From: CAZFHZ01 sp964519015
GTDB taxonomy: Bacteria; Blakebacterota; Blakebacteria; Blakebacterales; CAYUVJ01
Reading direction: 5' to 3'
NCBI GenBank assembly: GCA_964519015.1
Contig: CAZFHZ010000118.1
Coordinates: 1 to 9,516, forward strand
DNA length: 9,516 nucleotides
Under the pieces are notes generated by a model that was given only the letters and a program-made list of their open reading frames with translations, was not told the DNA's origin and ran no database searches. A program made the position numbers and the translations under genes. Shown in pieces: positions 1 through 6,529 of the stretch. Within the stretch, counting starts at the first letter, position 1; every line of letters starts with the position of its first letter.

Positions 1-585
1 AACAGCATGGACGAGACGCTGGCCCTGCCGAGCGACCAGGCGGCCAAGATCGCCCTGCGCACCCAGCAGATCATCGCCCACGAGTCGGGGGTGACCAACA
101 GTATCGACCCCCTCGCCGGCTCCTACCTGATGGAGACCCTGACCGACCGGATGGAGGCGGCCGCCGAGCGCTACTTCGAGCAGATCGACCGGTTGGGCGG
201 GGTGGTGGCGGCCATCGAGAAGGGCTTCTTCCAGCAGGAGATCGCCCTGGCCGCCTACCGCTACCAGGAGGAGATCGATTCGGGTGAACGGGTCATCGTC
301 GGGGTCAACCGCTACACCGAGGAGGGGGGGCGGATCGAGATCCCCATCCTGGAGATCACCGATGCGATGCGCGATCGCCAGATCGCCCGGCTGAAGCGGC
401 TCAAGGAGCGTCGCGACAACGCGGCGGCGTCCGCCCGCCTGGAGGAGGTCCGGCGGGTCTGCCGGTCGGGGGAGAACGTCATGCCCGCGCTCATCGAGGC
501 CGCCGGGGCCTGGTGTACGCTCGGGGAGATCATCGACGTGATGAGGGAGGTCTTCGGGACCTATCGGGAGACCTCGCGGTTCTGA
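1..585 (+). CDS. Methylmalonyl-CoA mutase-type acyl-CoA mutase, large (catalytic) subunit, C-terminal part; 5' end outside window
   Basis: The reading frame is open from base 1 (Asn-Ser-Met-Asp-Glu...) to TGA at 583-585, so 194 residues of the C-terminal part are visible. The opening NSMDETLALPS stretch, followed by AAKIALRTQQIIAHESGV and DPLAGSY, is the hallmark of the end of the substrate-binding TIM barrel in methylmalonyl-CoA mutases. The family isomerises (R)-methylmalonyl-CoA and succinyl-CoA by a B12 radical mechanism in propionate and branched-chain metabolism. The protein ends without a cobalamin-binding domain, which is encoded by the next gene 21 bases downstream, so this is the split-subunit form. 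The residues that separate methylmalonyl-CoA from isobutyryl- or other acyl-CoA mutases lie in the missing N-terminal half, so the substrate is not proven. An ATG at bases 7-9 is an internal Met, not the start. Confidence 0.93.
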   Translation, partial: NSMDETLALPSDQAAKIALRTQQIIAHESGVTNSIDPLAGSYLMETLTDRMEAAAERYFEQIDRLGGVVAAIEKGFFQQEIALAAYRYQEEIDSGERVIVGVNRYTEEGGRIEIPILEITDAMRDRQIARLKRLKERRDNAAASARLEEVRRVCRSGENVMPALIEAAGAWCTLGEIIDVMREVFGTYRETSRF

Positions 586-606
586 CCAGGGGAGGGAGGC
601 GGCGTC

Positions 607-1014
607 ATGGAAGAGAAGATCCGGGTGGTGGTGGCCAAGCCGGGGCTCGACGGGCACGACCGGGGGGCCAAGGTGGTCGCGGCGGCCCTGCGCGACGCCG
701 GCATGGAGGTCATCTACACCGGACTGCGCCAGTCCCCCGAGATGATTGTCGAGGCGGCCCTGCAGGAGGACGCCGATGTGATCGCGTTGAGCATCCTCTC
801 CGGCTCGCACATGACGCACTTCCCCCGCGTGCTCGAGTTGATGAAAGAGAAAGGGATGGCGGAGGAGGTGCTGCTGACCGGCGGGGGGATCATCCCCGAC
901 GAGGACAGGGAGCGGCTGGCGGCCATGGGGGTCGGACAACTCTTCGGTCCCGGCACCCCGACCGGGGAGATCGTCCGATACCTCCAGGAGTGGTTCGCCG
1001 CCCGCCACCGGTGA
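607..1014 (+). CDS. Cobalamin-binding small subunit of methylmalonyl-CoA-type mutase
   Basis: This 135-residue protein is a stand-alone B12-binding domain. It carries the base-off/His-on signature DxHxxG (Asp15-Gly16-His17-Asp18-Arg19-Gly20, with His17 the expected lower cobalt ligand), the SxL motif (Ser62-Ile-Leu64) and the GGG loop (Gly92-94). The length of about 135 residues matches small subunits of split methylmalonyl-CoA and isobutyryl-CoA mutases. It should pair with the catalytic subunit encoded just upstream to make the working enzyme in the cytoplasm. The ATG at 607 has a strong purine-rich Shine-Dalgarno (GGAGG at 595-599, 7 bases upstream). The rel gene begins 13 bases after its stop, so the three genes are probably cotranscribed. 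Assignment to methylmalonyl- rather than another acyl-CoA mutase is inferred from the partner. Confidence 0.94.
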   Translation: MEEKIRVVVAKPGLDGHDRGAKVVAAALRDAGMEVIYTGLRQSPEMIVEAALQEDADVIALSILSGSHMTHFPRVLELMKEKGMAEEVLLTGGGIIPDEDRERLAAMGVGQLFGPGTPTGEIVRYLQEWFAARHR

Positions 1015-1027
1015 ACGGAACGCTGCG

Positions 1028-3208
1028 GTGAACACTCCGACGGACGACTCGCCGGTCCTCAAGAAGTGGCTCTCCGACGTCCGGTCGGTCAACCCGCGGG
1101 TCGACCCGGACTACCTCAGCCACGCCTACCGTTTCAGCGAGCAGGCCCACCGGGAACAGCACCGCCGGAGCGGCGAGCAGTACCTCTTCCATCCGATGGC
1201 GGTCGCCCTCGAGCTGGCCCGCCTCAACCTCGACACCACCACCGTGGCCGCCGGCCTGCTCCACGATGTGCTGGAAGACACCCAGGTCACCAAGGAGCAG
1301 CTCACCGAGGAGTTCGGCGCCGACGTCGCCTTCCTGGTCGAGGGGGTGACCAAGATCAGCGGCCTGGAGTTCCGCTCGCAGGAAGAGGCGCAGGCGGAGA
1401 ACTTCAGCAAGATGCTGATCTCGATGGCCGAGGACCTGCGGGTCATCCTCATCAAGCTGGCCGACCGGCTCCACAACATGCGCACCCTGGGCGGCCTGGA
1501 GCGGCGCAAGGCGCGGCGCATCGCCCAGGAGACCCTCGACATCCACGCCCCGCTGGCCCACCGCTTCGGCATCAACCGGATCAAGACCGAGCTGGAAGAT
1601 CTGGCGTTCTCGGTCCTGGAGCAGGAGGCGTTCAAGGAGCTGGTCCACGACCTGGAGGTGGACAAACGACGCCGGATGATCGCCCTGGAGCTGGTGCGCC
1701 GGCCGATCCAGGAAGAGATCGACCGGGACGGGATCAAGGCCGAGATCACCTGGCGGCACAAGTCGTACTACTCGATTTTTCAGAAGATGCAGCGCAAGCC
1801 GGTCACGCTGGGGGAAATCTATGACATCGTCGCCCTCCGGATCATCGCCGAGCAGACCCTCGACTGCTACCACATCCTGGGCATCGTCCACCACCTGTTC
1901 GTACCCATCTCCCACCGCTTCAAGGACTTCATCGCCAATCCGAAGTCGAACGGCTACCAGTCCATCCATACCACGGTGATCGGCCCCCGCGGCGAGCCGG
2001 TCGAGATCCAGATCCGCACCCGGGACATGCACCGGGTGGCCGAGGAAGGGATCGCGGCCCACTGGAAGTACAAGGAGGGCCGCGTGGAGGGAGTCCCCGA
2101 CCCGTGGGATTCGCACCTGCGCTGGATCCGCGAGGTGATCGAACGACAGACCGACGCCGCCGACCCGCGGGAGTTCCTCGAGCACCTCAAGCTGGAGTTG
2201 TTCGAGAACGAGGTCTACGTCTTCACCCCGAAGGGGGACGTGGTCCGCCTCCCCGCCGAAGCCACTTCGGTCGACTTCGCCTTCGCGGTGCACACCGACG
2301 TCGGCCTCCACTGCCAGGGGGCCAAGGTGGACGGCCGGATCGTCCCCCTCGATCACCGCCTGCGCAGCGGTGACCACGTCGAGATCCTCACCAGCAGCCA
2401 CCAGCATCCCAACCAGTCGTGGCTGCGGATGGTCAAGACGAGCAAAGCCCGCACCAACATCAAGCGGTTCCTGCGGGAGCAGCAGGCGGAGCAGTCGATC
2501 CGCCTCGGCCAGCAGTTCCTGGAGCGGGAGTTCAAGCGCCTGAAGGAGCGCCCCCCGGCCAAGGAAGCGCTCACCGACCTTGCCCAGTCGGTCGGTTTCT
2601 CCAGCCAGGCCGACCTATACGAGGCCCTGGGGCGGGGCGTCTTCCGGGTCGAGAAGCTGATCGAGAAACTCCATCCCGAGGCGGTCATCGAGACCCCGGA
2701 GTCGGGGGAGGAGTTCCTGCAGAAGCTGGTCGAGCGCGCGCGCAGCACGGTGCGCGGGGTCAGCGTGCAGGGCGAGGGGAACCTGATGATCCACTTCGCC
2801 CGCTGCTGCCAGCCCATCCCGGGGGACCGGATCGTCGGCTACATCACCCGCGGTCGGGGACTGACCGTCCACCGCGCCGACTGCCCCAACCTGATCCGTA
2901 TCCTGGAGGACCCGGGACGGCTCATCGACGTGGCCTGGGACAGCGAGAAGGACCAGTCCTTTCTGGCCGGCTTCAGCGTGCGCGCCCGTGACCGGGTCAG
3001 CCTGCTCAACGAGGTCAGCCGGGCGATCGCCAGCGAGAACACCAACATCCGGAGCGTGAGCATGGAGACCGAGGCCGGGGAGGCGACCGGTCGCTTCGTG
3101 ATCGAGGTCCGCAACCTGCAGCAGCTCCAGCGCATCCTGAAACGGGTCCGTCGGATCAAGGGGGTCGAACAGACGGAACGCCTGACCGGGATCCCCGAGG
3201 AACCGTGA
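1028..3208 (+). CDS. relA: Bifunctional (p)ppGpp synthetase/hydrolase, RelA/SpoT (long RSH) family
   Basis: This 726-residue enzyme makes and degrades the alarmone (p)ppGpp. Hydrolase HD domain, about 25-200: His55, His79-Asp80, Glu83-Asp84, Asp146 and Asn150 occupy the positions of the Mn-binding and catalytic residues, so hydrolysis should be active. Synthetase domain, about 235-350: Arg243, Lys245, Asp266, the RFKD motif at 297-300 (the RxKD form of bifunctional rather than RelA-only enzymes), Tyr310, and EIQIRT with Glu326. Then come a TGS domain (about 392-455), a helical region, the conserved Cys-Cys motif (ARCCQP, 591-596) with HRADCPN (615-621), and a C-terminal ACT domain (about 645-720) used for ribosome and ligand sensing. 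The size is normal. GTG at 1028 is the best start because the N-terminus before the HD domain has the usual length; its Shine-Dalgarno (GGAA, 1017-1020) is weak. The stop overlaps the next start by 4 bases. Confidence 0.97.
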   Translation: MNTPTDDSPVLKKWLSDVRSVNPRVDPDYLSHAYRFSEQAHREQHRRSGEQYLFHPMAVALELARLNLDTTTVAAGLLHDVLEDTQVTKEQLTEEFGADVAFLVEGVTKISGLEFRSQEEAQAENFSKMLISMAEDLRVILIKLADRLHNMRTLGGLERRKARRIAQETLDIHAPLAHRFGINRIKTELEDLAFSVLEQEAFKELVHDLEVDKRRRMIALELVRRPIQEEIDRDGIKAEITWRHKSYYSIFQKMQRKPVTLGEIYDIVALRIIAEQTLDCYHILGIVHHLFVPISHRFKDFIANPKSNGYQSIHTTVIGPRGEPVEIQIRTRDMHRVAEEGIAAHWKYKEGRVEGVPDPWDSHLRWIREVIERQTDAADPREFLEHLKLELFENEVYVFTPKGDVVRLPAEATSVDFAFAVHTDVGLHCQGAKVDGRIVPLDHRLRSGDHVEILTSSHQHPNQSWLRMVKTSKARTNIKRFLREQQAEQSIRLGQQFLEREFKRLKERPPAKEALTDLAQSVGFSSQADLYEALGRGVFRVEKLIEKLHPEAVIETPESGEEFLQKLVERARSTVRGVSVQGEGNLMIHFARCCQPIPGDRIVGYITRGRGLTVHRADCPNLIRILEDPGRLIDVAWDSEKDQSFLAGFSVRARDRVSLLNEVSRAIASENTNIRSVSMETEAGEATGRFVIEVRNLQQLQRILKRVRRIKGVEQTERLTGIPEEP

Positions 3209-3954
3209 GCACACTCCCCGGCAGTACGCACCCCCACCTCCCGACCGACACCCTCATCCCTCTGCCGCTGGGTATGCCCGGGGTGCGGGCCGGCTTCTCC
3301 CGCCGGCCGGTGGATGCTGCCGACCGGGTGGGGGGGATCGCCTGGGCGGCCCGGGCGGCCGGGGTGGGGACCGACCGGGTCGCGCTGCTGCGTCAGGTCC
3401 ACGGGGGAGTGGTGGTGCCGGCTCCCTGGCCCTCCTTCCCCGATCCGGTGGCGGGGGACGCCCTGGTCACCGCCGAGACCGGCCTGGCCCTCTGCGTGCG
3501 CATCGCCGACTGCGCCCCGGTGGCGCTGGCCGCACCCGGAGGCCGCGCCATCGGCCTGGTCCACGCCGGCTGGCGGGGGCTGCGGGCCGGCGTGGTGGCG
3601 GCCGGGGTGGCTGCCCTGGCGCACCGGGCCGGCTGCACTCCCGAACGGTTGCGGGCCGCGGTAGGTCCGATGATCGGACCCTGCTGCTACCGGGTCGGAC
3701 CGGAGTTCGGAGGGTTCTTCGAGCCCCGGCTGCTGTCGGAGGCCGGGGGCATCCTCCACCTTGACCTGGTAGCGGCGGTGCGGGCAGGCCTGGCCGAAGC
3801 CGGCCTGCGGCCGGAGGATGTGGATATGAGCCGGGCCTGGTGCAGTGCCTGCGGACGGGGGGCGCCGGCCGGGGTGACGCTCCACAGCAACCGGGCTTCA
3901 GGGGGCGGTCCCGGACGCAACATCGCCTTCATCGTGTCGGGAGGACGGGAGTGA
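3205..3954 (+). CDS. pgeF: PgeF/YlmD/LACC1 family protein (peptidoglycan editing factor; 'laccase-domain' purine nucleoside phosphorylase)
   Basis: This 249-residue protein has the family's Zn/Cu site: His66 in RQVHGG, Cys103 in ADCAP, and His120 in VHAGWRG. The conserved GPMIGPCCY stretch (154-162) is also present. Members of this family, long called laccase-domain or polyphenol oxidase proteins, are reported to act on purine nucleosides (adenosine and inosine phosphorolysis or deamination; LACC1/YlmD). In E. coli (PgeF) the protein keeps wrong amino acids out of the peptidoglycan stem peptide. Which role dominates here cannot be read from sequence. The start is GTG at 3205, overlapping the rel stop (GTGA), with GAGGA at 3197-3201. 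Its own stop overlaps the uppP start in the same way, so it is translationally coupled on both sides. Length is typical and no motif is missing. Confidence 0.93.
   Translation: MSTLPGSTHPHLPTDTLIPLPLGMPGVRAGFSRRPVDAADRVGGIAWAARAAGVGTDRVALLRQVHGGVVVPAPWPSFPDPVAGDALVTAETGLALCVRIADCAPVALAAPGGRAIGLVHAGWRGLRAGVVAAGVAALAHRAGCTPERLRAAVGPMIGPCCYRVGPEFGGFFEPRLLSEAGGILHLDLVAAVRAGLAEAGLRPEDVDMSRAWCSACGRGAPAGVTLHSNRASGGGPGRNIAFIVSGGRE
3940..3945 (+). promoter_or_regulatory. Ribosome binding site of uppP
   Basis: GGAGGA, five bases before GTG 3951, inside the last codons of pgeF. It supports the short uppP start over the in-frame ATG at 3840 and fits coupled re-initiation at the GTGA overlap. Confidence 0.7.
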
Positions 3955-4739
3955 ACATCCTGCAGGCGCTGCTGCTCGGACTGGTCCAGGGGGCCACGGA
4001 GTTCCTCCCGGTCTCCTCCAGCGGACACCTGGTGCTGACCGAGGCCCTGCTGGGGGTACGCGGCGGCGGGCTCTTGGTGGAAGTCACCCTGCACGTCGGC
4101 ACCCTGCTGGCCGTGCTCGTCTACTTCCGGGCCCGTCTGGTCGGCCTGCTGCGCGACGGGGTGCGCGCCGGGCCGCCGGGTTCGGCCGCCCGCCGCTACC
4201 TGCTCTGGTTGCTGGTGGCCACCCTGCCGGCCGCGGCCGCCGGTCTGCTCCTGGAGGACGGCATCGCCCGGCTCTTCGACAGCCCCCGGGCCGCCCTGGT
4301 GGGGCTGCTCGTCACCGGGGTGATCCTGATGTCCTCTCAGTGGGCGCGCACCCGGGTGCGGCGACCCGACGGGCCGGCCGGACTGGTCATCGGCCTGGCC
4401 CAGGCGGTGTCCATCCTGCCGGGCGTGTCCCGCTCCGGCTCCACCATCGCCGCCGGACTCTGGTGCGGTGTGGCGCGCTCCGAGGCGGCCGAGTTCTCCT
4501 TCCTCCTCTCCATCCCGGCCATCGGCGGCGCGGCCCTGCTCCACCTGGTCGAACTGGCCCGGGCTGGGGGAGGGGCCGTCGCCGGGATGGTCCCCGGACT
4601 GCTGGTCGGCCTGGTCACTTCCTGCCTGGCCGGTCTGGCCGCCATCGCCTTCCTGCTGGCGGTGCTCCGCCGCCGCGGACTGGCCCCCTTCGCCTGGTAC
4701 TGCTGGGGGGTGGGCATCATCGGCCTGTTGGTGCTATAG
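3951..4739 (+). CDS. uppP: Undecaprenyl-diphosphate phosphatase UppP (BacA)
   Basis: This 262-residue, highly hydrophobic membrane protein removes one phosphate from undecaprenyl pyrophosphate, recycling the lipid carrier of peptidoglycan synthesis; family members raise bacitracin tolerance. Motif 1 is QGATEFLPVSSSGH (13-26), with Glu17, the Ser22-24 run and His26. Motif 2 is PGVSRSGST (157-165), containing the essential Arg161. The first acidic position of the usual (E/Q)xxxE motif is Gln13. About eight membrane segments are expected for the family. The start is GTG at 3951: homology begins at Met-Asn-Ile-Leu-Gln, there is a good Shine-Dalgarno (GGAGGA, 3940-3945, 5-base spacing), and it forms a GTGA overlap with pgeF. 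The same frame is open further upstream to an ATG at 3840, but that extension would be an out-of-frame reading of pgeF. Confidence 0.96.
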   Translation: MNILQALLLGLVQGATEFLPVSSSGHLVLTEALLGVRGGGLLVEVTLHVGTLLAVLVYFRARLVGLLRDGVRAGPPGSAARRYLLWLLVATLPAAAAGLLLEDGIARLFDSPRAALVGLLVTGVILMSSQWARTRVRRPDGPAGLVIGLAQAVSILPGVSRSGSTIAAGLWCGVARSEAAEFSFLLSIPAIGGAALLHLVELARAGGGAVAGMVPGLLVGLVTSCLAGLAAIAFLLAVLRRRGLAPFAWYCWGVGIIGLLVL

Positions 4740-4743
4740 CTCT

Positions 4744-4769
4744 CCGGGAGCGGTCGAGAGACCGACCGG
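4744..4769 (+). other. Small hairpin in the leader of the NSS transporter gene
   Basis: CGGTC (4751-4755) and GACCG (4760-4764) form a perfect 5-bp stem closed by GAGA, a GNRA-type tetraloop. Outer CCGG arms (4744-4747 and 4766-4769) can extend the stem across a small asymmetric internal loop. It fills most of the 45-base gap between uppP and the transporter, just upstream of the Shine-Dalgarno at 4771. There is no following T tract, so a Rho-independent terminator is unlikely. It could be an mRNA stability or processing element, or chance in GC-rich DNA. Confidence 0.35.
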
Positions 4770-4784
4770 GAAAGGACACCAGGC

Positions 4785-6278
4785 ATGAGTGAGCAGCAGG
4801 AGACCTTCACCTCGCGCTGGGGATTCGTCCTCGCCGCCATGGGGATGGCGGTCGGTACCGGGAACGTCTGGCGCTTCCCGCGCATCTTCGCCGCCAACCA
4901 GGGGGGGGCCTTCCTCATCCCCTGGCTGATCTTCCTCTTCACCTGGTCGATCCCGCTGCTGATCCTAGAGGTGGGGATGGGGAAGAAGGCCCGGAAAGGC
5001 CTGGTCGGTGCCTTCGCCTCACTCATCGGGCGTCGCTTTGCCTGGATGGGCGGGTTCGTGGCGCTGGTCACCATCTGCATCATGTTCTATTACTCGGTGG
5101 TCACCGGCTGGTGCGTGCGCTACCTGTTGGCCGCCCTCACCGGCGGCCTGAAGGGACTGGGGAGCCCCGAAACCGCTCAGGCCGCCTTCGAGGCCTTTGC
5201 CACCCGGGGGGCGGCCGTCCCCTACCACCTGATCGCTATCGGGCTGGGGGCCTGGATCATCTACCGTGGGGTGGTCAAGGGAATCGAGCGGGCCAACCGC
5301 TTCCTCATCCCGCTCCTGCTGGTGCTGCTCATCCTGGCCGCCGTGCGGGCGGTCACCCTCCCCGGGGCGGAGCGGGGGCTCCAGTTCATGTTCCACATCG
5401 ACTGGGGCCGGCTGGGCGACTACCGGATCTGGCTCGAGGGGCTGACCCAGTCGGCCTGGTCGACCGGGGCGGGGTGGGGGCTGCTGCTGACCTACGCGGT
5501 CTACACCCGGGAGCGGGAGGATGTGGTCGGCAACTCCCTGCTCATCGGCCTGGGGGACAACAGCGTCAGTCTGCTGGCCGCGTTGGCCGTGCTCCCCACC
5601 GTCTTTGCCTCCTTCCCGACCTTCGAGGAAGCCTTCGCGGTGGCCACCTACAGCGGTCCGGCCTCGACCGGTCTGACCTTCGTCTGGATCCCGATCCTCT
5701 TCCGGCAGATCCCGCTGGGCGGTCTCTTCACCGTGTTCTTCTTCCTCGCCCTCACCGCCGCCGCCCTCTCCAGCCTGATCGCGATGATCGAGCTGGCCAC
5801 CCGGGTCGGCATGGACTTCGGCCTGAGCCGCCGCCGGGCCATCCTGCTGGTGGCCGGCCTGGGCTTTTTGGGGGGGCTGCCCAGCGCGCTCAGCCTGGGC
5901 TTCTTCGCCAACCAGGACTGGGTCTGGGGGCTCGGCCTGATGGTCAGCGGTGGTCTCTTCGCCTTCGCCGCCATCCGCTACGGGCTGGACCGGGTACGCA
6001 CCGAGCTGGTCAACCTGCCCGGTAATGAGTGGAACCTGGGGGGCTACTTCCGTGGGCTGCTCGGCGTGGTCATCCCGATCGAGGTGGGCGTCCTGCTGGC
6101 CTGGTGGACGATCCAGTCCTTCGGATTCGGGGACCGCTGGTGGAACCCGCTGGGCACCTACAGCCTGGGAACCTGCCTCTTCCAGTGGGGGCTGGCGGCC
6201 CTGGTGCTCGTGGTGCTCAACGACCGGATGAGCGCCCGGGTGCTGGCCGGCGGTGGCTCCGAGGAGGTGTTGTCATGA
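4785..6278 (+). CDS. Sodium-dependent transporter, NSS/SNF (neurotransmitter:sodium symporter) family
   Basis: This 497-residue inner-membrane protein has about 12 hydrophobic segments and a LeuT-like order. TM1 carries the signature AVGTGNVWRFP (22-32), where Asn27 sits at a conserved Na-site position, followed by NQGGAFLIPW (38-47). TM3 has FYYSVVTGW (101-109), whose Tyr aligns with the substrate-gating region. TM6 has TQSAWSTGAGWGLLLTYA (221-238). TM8 has the ALSSLIAMIE stretch (327-336), whose Ser pair aligns with the LeuT Na2 site. The family imports amino acids or related amines with Na+; the exact substrate cannot be deduced. The ATG at 4785 follows AAAGGA (4771-4776). Its stop overlaps the start of a MetS-like small protein, which in the known MetPS system is the transporter's partner, so methionine, alanine or similar uptake is a reasonable guess. 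Confidence 0.94.
   Translation: MSEQQETFTSRWGFVLAAMGMAVGTGNVWRFPRIFAANQGGAFLIPWLIFLFTWSIPLLILEVGMGKKARKGLVGAFASLIGRRFAWMGGFVALVTICIMFYYSVVTGWCVRYLLAALTGGLKGLGSPETAQAAFEAFATRGAAVPYHLIAIGLGAWIIYRGVVKGIERANRFLIPLLLVLLILAAVRAVTLPGAERGLQFMFHIDWGRLGDYRIWLEGLTQSAWSTGAGWGLLLTYAVYTREREDVVGNSLLIGLGDNSVSLLAALAVLPTVFASFPTFEEAFAVATYSGPASTGLTFVWIPILFRQIPLGGLFTVFFFLALTAAALSSLIAMIELATRVGMDFGLSRRRAILLVAGLGFLGGLPSALSLGFFANQDWVWGLGLMVSGGLFAFAAIRYGLDRVRTELVNLPGNEWNLGGYFRGLLGVVIPIEVGVLLAWWTIQSFGFGDRWWNPLGTYSLGTCLFQWGLAALVLVVLNDRMSARVLAGGGSEEVLS
6262..6268 (+). promoter_or_regulatory. Ribosome binding site of the MetS-like small gene
   Basis: AGGAGGT is a near-perfect anti-16S match, about 7 bases before ATG 6275 and inside the end of the transporter gene. 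It is the strongest Shine-Dalgarno I noticed in the window and the main argument that the 36-codon frame is translated. Confidence 0.75.
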
Positions 6279-6385
6279 GCCTGGAGAGCCTGATCTGGAT
6301 GGTGATCGTGCTCGGCGGCGTATGGGGTTCCTTCATTGTCTTGCTGCTGCGGGCCGCCCGGGGGGAGCGTCCCGGCTCGGAGTGA
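6275..6385 (+). CDS. MetS-like small subunit of NSS transporter (36-residue single-helix membrane protein)
   Basis: This is a 36-residue protein with a short polar N-terminus (MSLES), one transmembrane helix (about residues 7-25, rich in I, V, L, G and W) and a basic, polar tail (RAARGERPGSE). By the positive-inside rule the C-terminus should be cytoplasmic. Its start overlaps the transporter stop in an ATGA junction, and it has a consensus AGGAGGT ribosome binding site 7 bases upstream. This arrangement matches the MetS family, named from the MetP-MetS methionine/alanine importer of Corynebacterium, where the tiny subunit is needed for transport. Recognition rests on size, topology and position more than on residue identity. 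The frame is also open upstream to an ATG at 6029, but that part is a shadow of the transporter. The product is short enough to be missed by routine gene callers. Confidence 0.8.
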   Translation: MSLESLIWMVIVLGGVWGSFIVLLLRAARGERPGSE

Positions 6386-6409
6386 GAGGGCCCGGGGGCA
6401 GCGGGCGCC

Positions 6410-6438
6410 TTGACCCCCTGCGGTTCCGTGCCTATCTT
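6410..6438 (+). promoter_or_regulatory. Sigma-70/SigA-type promoter of the hrcA-grpE-dnaJ operon
   Basis: TTGACC (-35, 6410-6415) and TATCTT (-10, 6433-6438) are separated by the ideal 17 bases and stand out against the GC-rich background. A start site about 7 bases after the -10 box would fall near 6445, at the left edge of the CIRCE palindrome. A repressor bound there would block the housekeeping polymerase directly, as in other HrcA/CIRCE systems. Both boxes differ from consensus by one or two bases. Confidence 0.75.
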
Positions 6439-6442
6439 GAAG

Positions 6443-6479
6443 ACCGGTTAGCACTCTCAACCGTAGAGTGCTAACCGGT
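6443..6479 (+). promoter_or_regulatory. CIRCE operator (HrcA binding site), extended palindrome
   Basis: The core TTAGCACTC (6448-6456), a 9-base spacer (6457-6465) and GAGTGCTAA (6466-6474) match the CIRCE consensus exactly with no mismatch. The inverted repeat continues outward for five more bases (ACCGG on the left, CCGGT on the right), giving 14-bp perfect arms from 6443 to 6479. It overlaps the predicted transcription start and lies 55 bases before hrcA. HrcA dimers bind this element, and heat or loss of GroE-assisted folding of HrcA relieves repression. In the transcript it would also form a 5' hairpin. Confidence 0.97.
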
Positions 6480-6529
6480 TTCTCACACCGGATAGCCGAG
6501 CGGGGACCGCGGCCCGGCACGGGAGCGAG

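Larger units (their letters stand above)
6386..6529 (+). promoter_or_regulatory. Regulatory intergenic region ahead of the hrcA operon
   Basis: These 144 bases separate the two gene blocks and are the only sizeable gap in the window. They hold the promoter and CIRCE operator listed separately, then about 50 bases of leader. Near the left end a short GC stem is possible (GCCCG 6390-6394 with CGGGC 6402-6406), but it lacks a U tract, so no convincing terminator for the upstream genes is visible and read-through into hrcA cannot be excluded. The hrcA Shine-Dalgarno-like GGGAG is at 6521-6525. Confidence 0.75.

Noticed and set aside
890..2407. 505-codon open frame on the minus strand opposite rel
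   Set aside because: It is an antisense shadow of a clearly conserved rel gene in GC-rich DNA. Its translation is low-complexity (rich in V, L, D, G) with no recognisable domain.
3840..3950. Upstream extension of uppP to ATG 3840
   Set aside because: UppP homology starts at 3951 with a proper ribosome binding site and GTGA overlap. The extension is an out-of-frame reading of pgeF.
4733..4740. GCTATAGC palindrome at the end of uppP, also readable as a -10 box (TATAGC)
   Set aside because: There is no plausible -35 box at the right distance (GGGCAT at 4712-4717), and an 8-bp palindrome is easily expected by chance.
6029..6274. Longer 118-codon version of the MetS-like gene
   Set aside because: The extra part overlaps the transporter out of frame and looks like a GC shadow, while ATG 6275 has the strong Shine-Dalgarno.
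6388..6420. Possible Rho-independent terminator after the MetS-like gene
   Set aside because: Only short alternative GC stems can be drawn and no U tract follows. The region instead contains the -35 box of the hrcA promoter.
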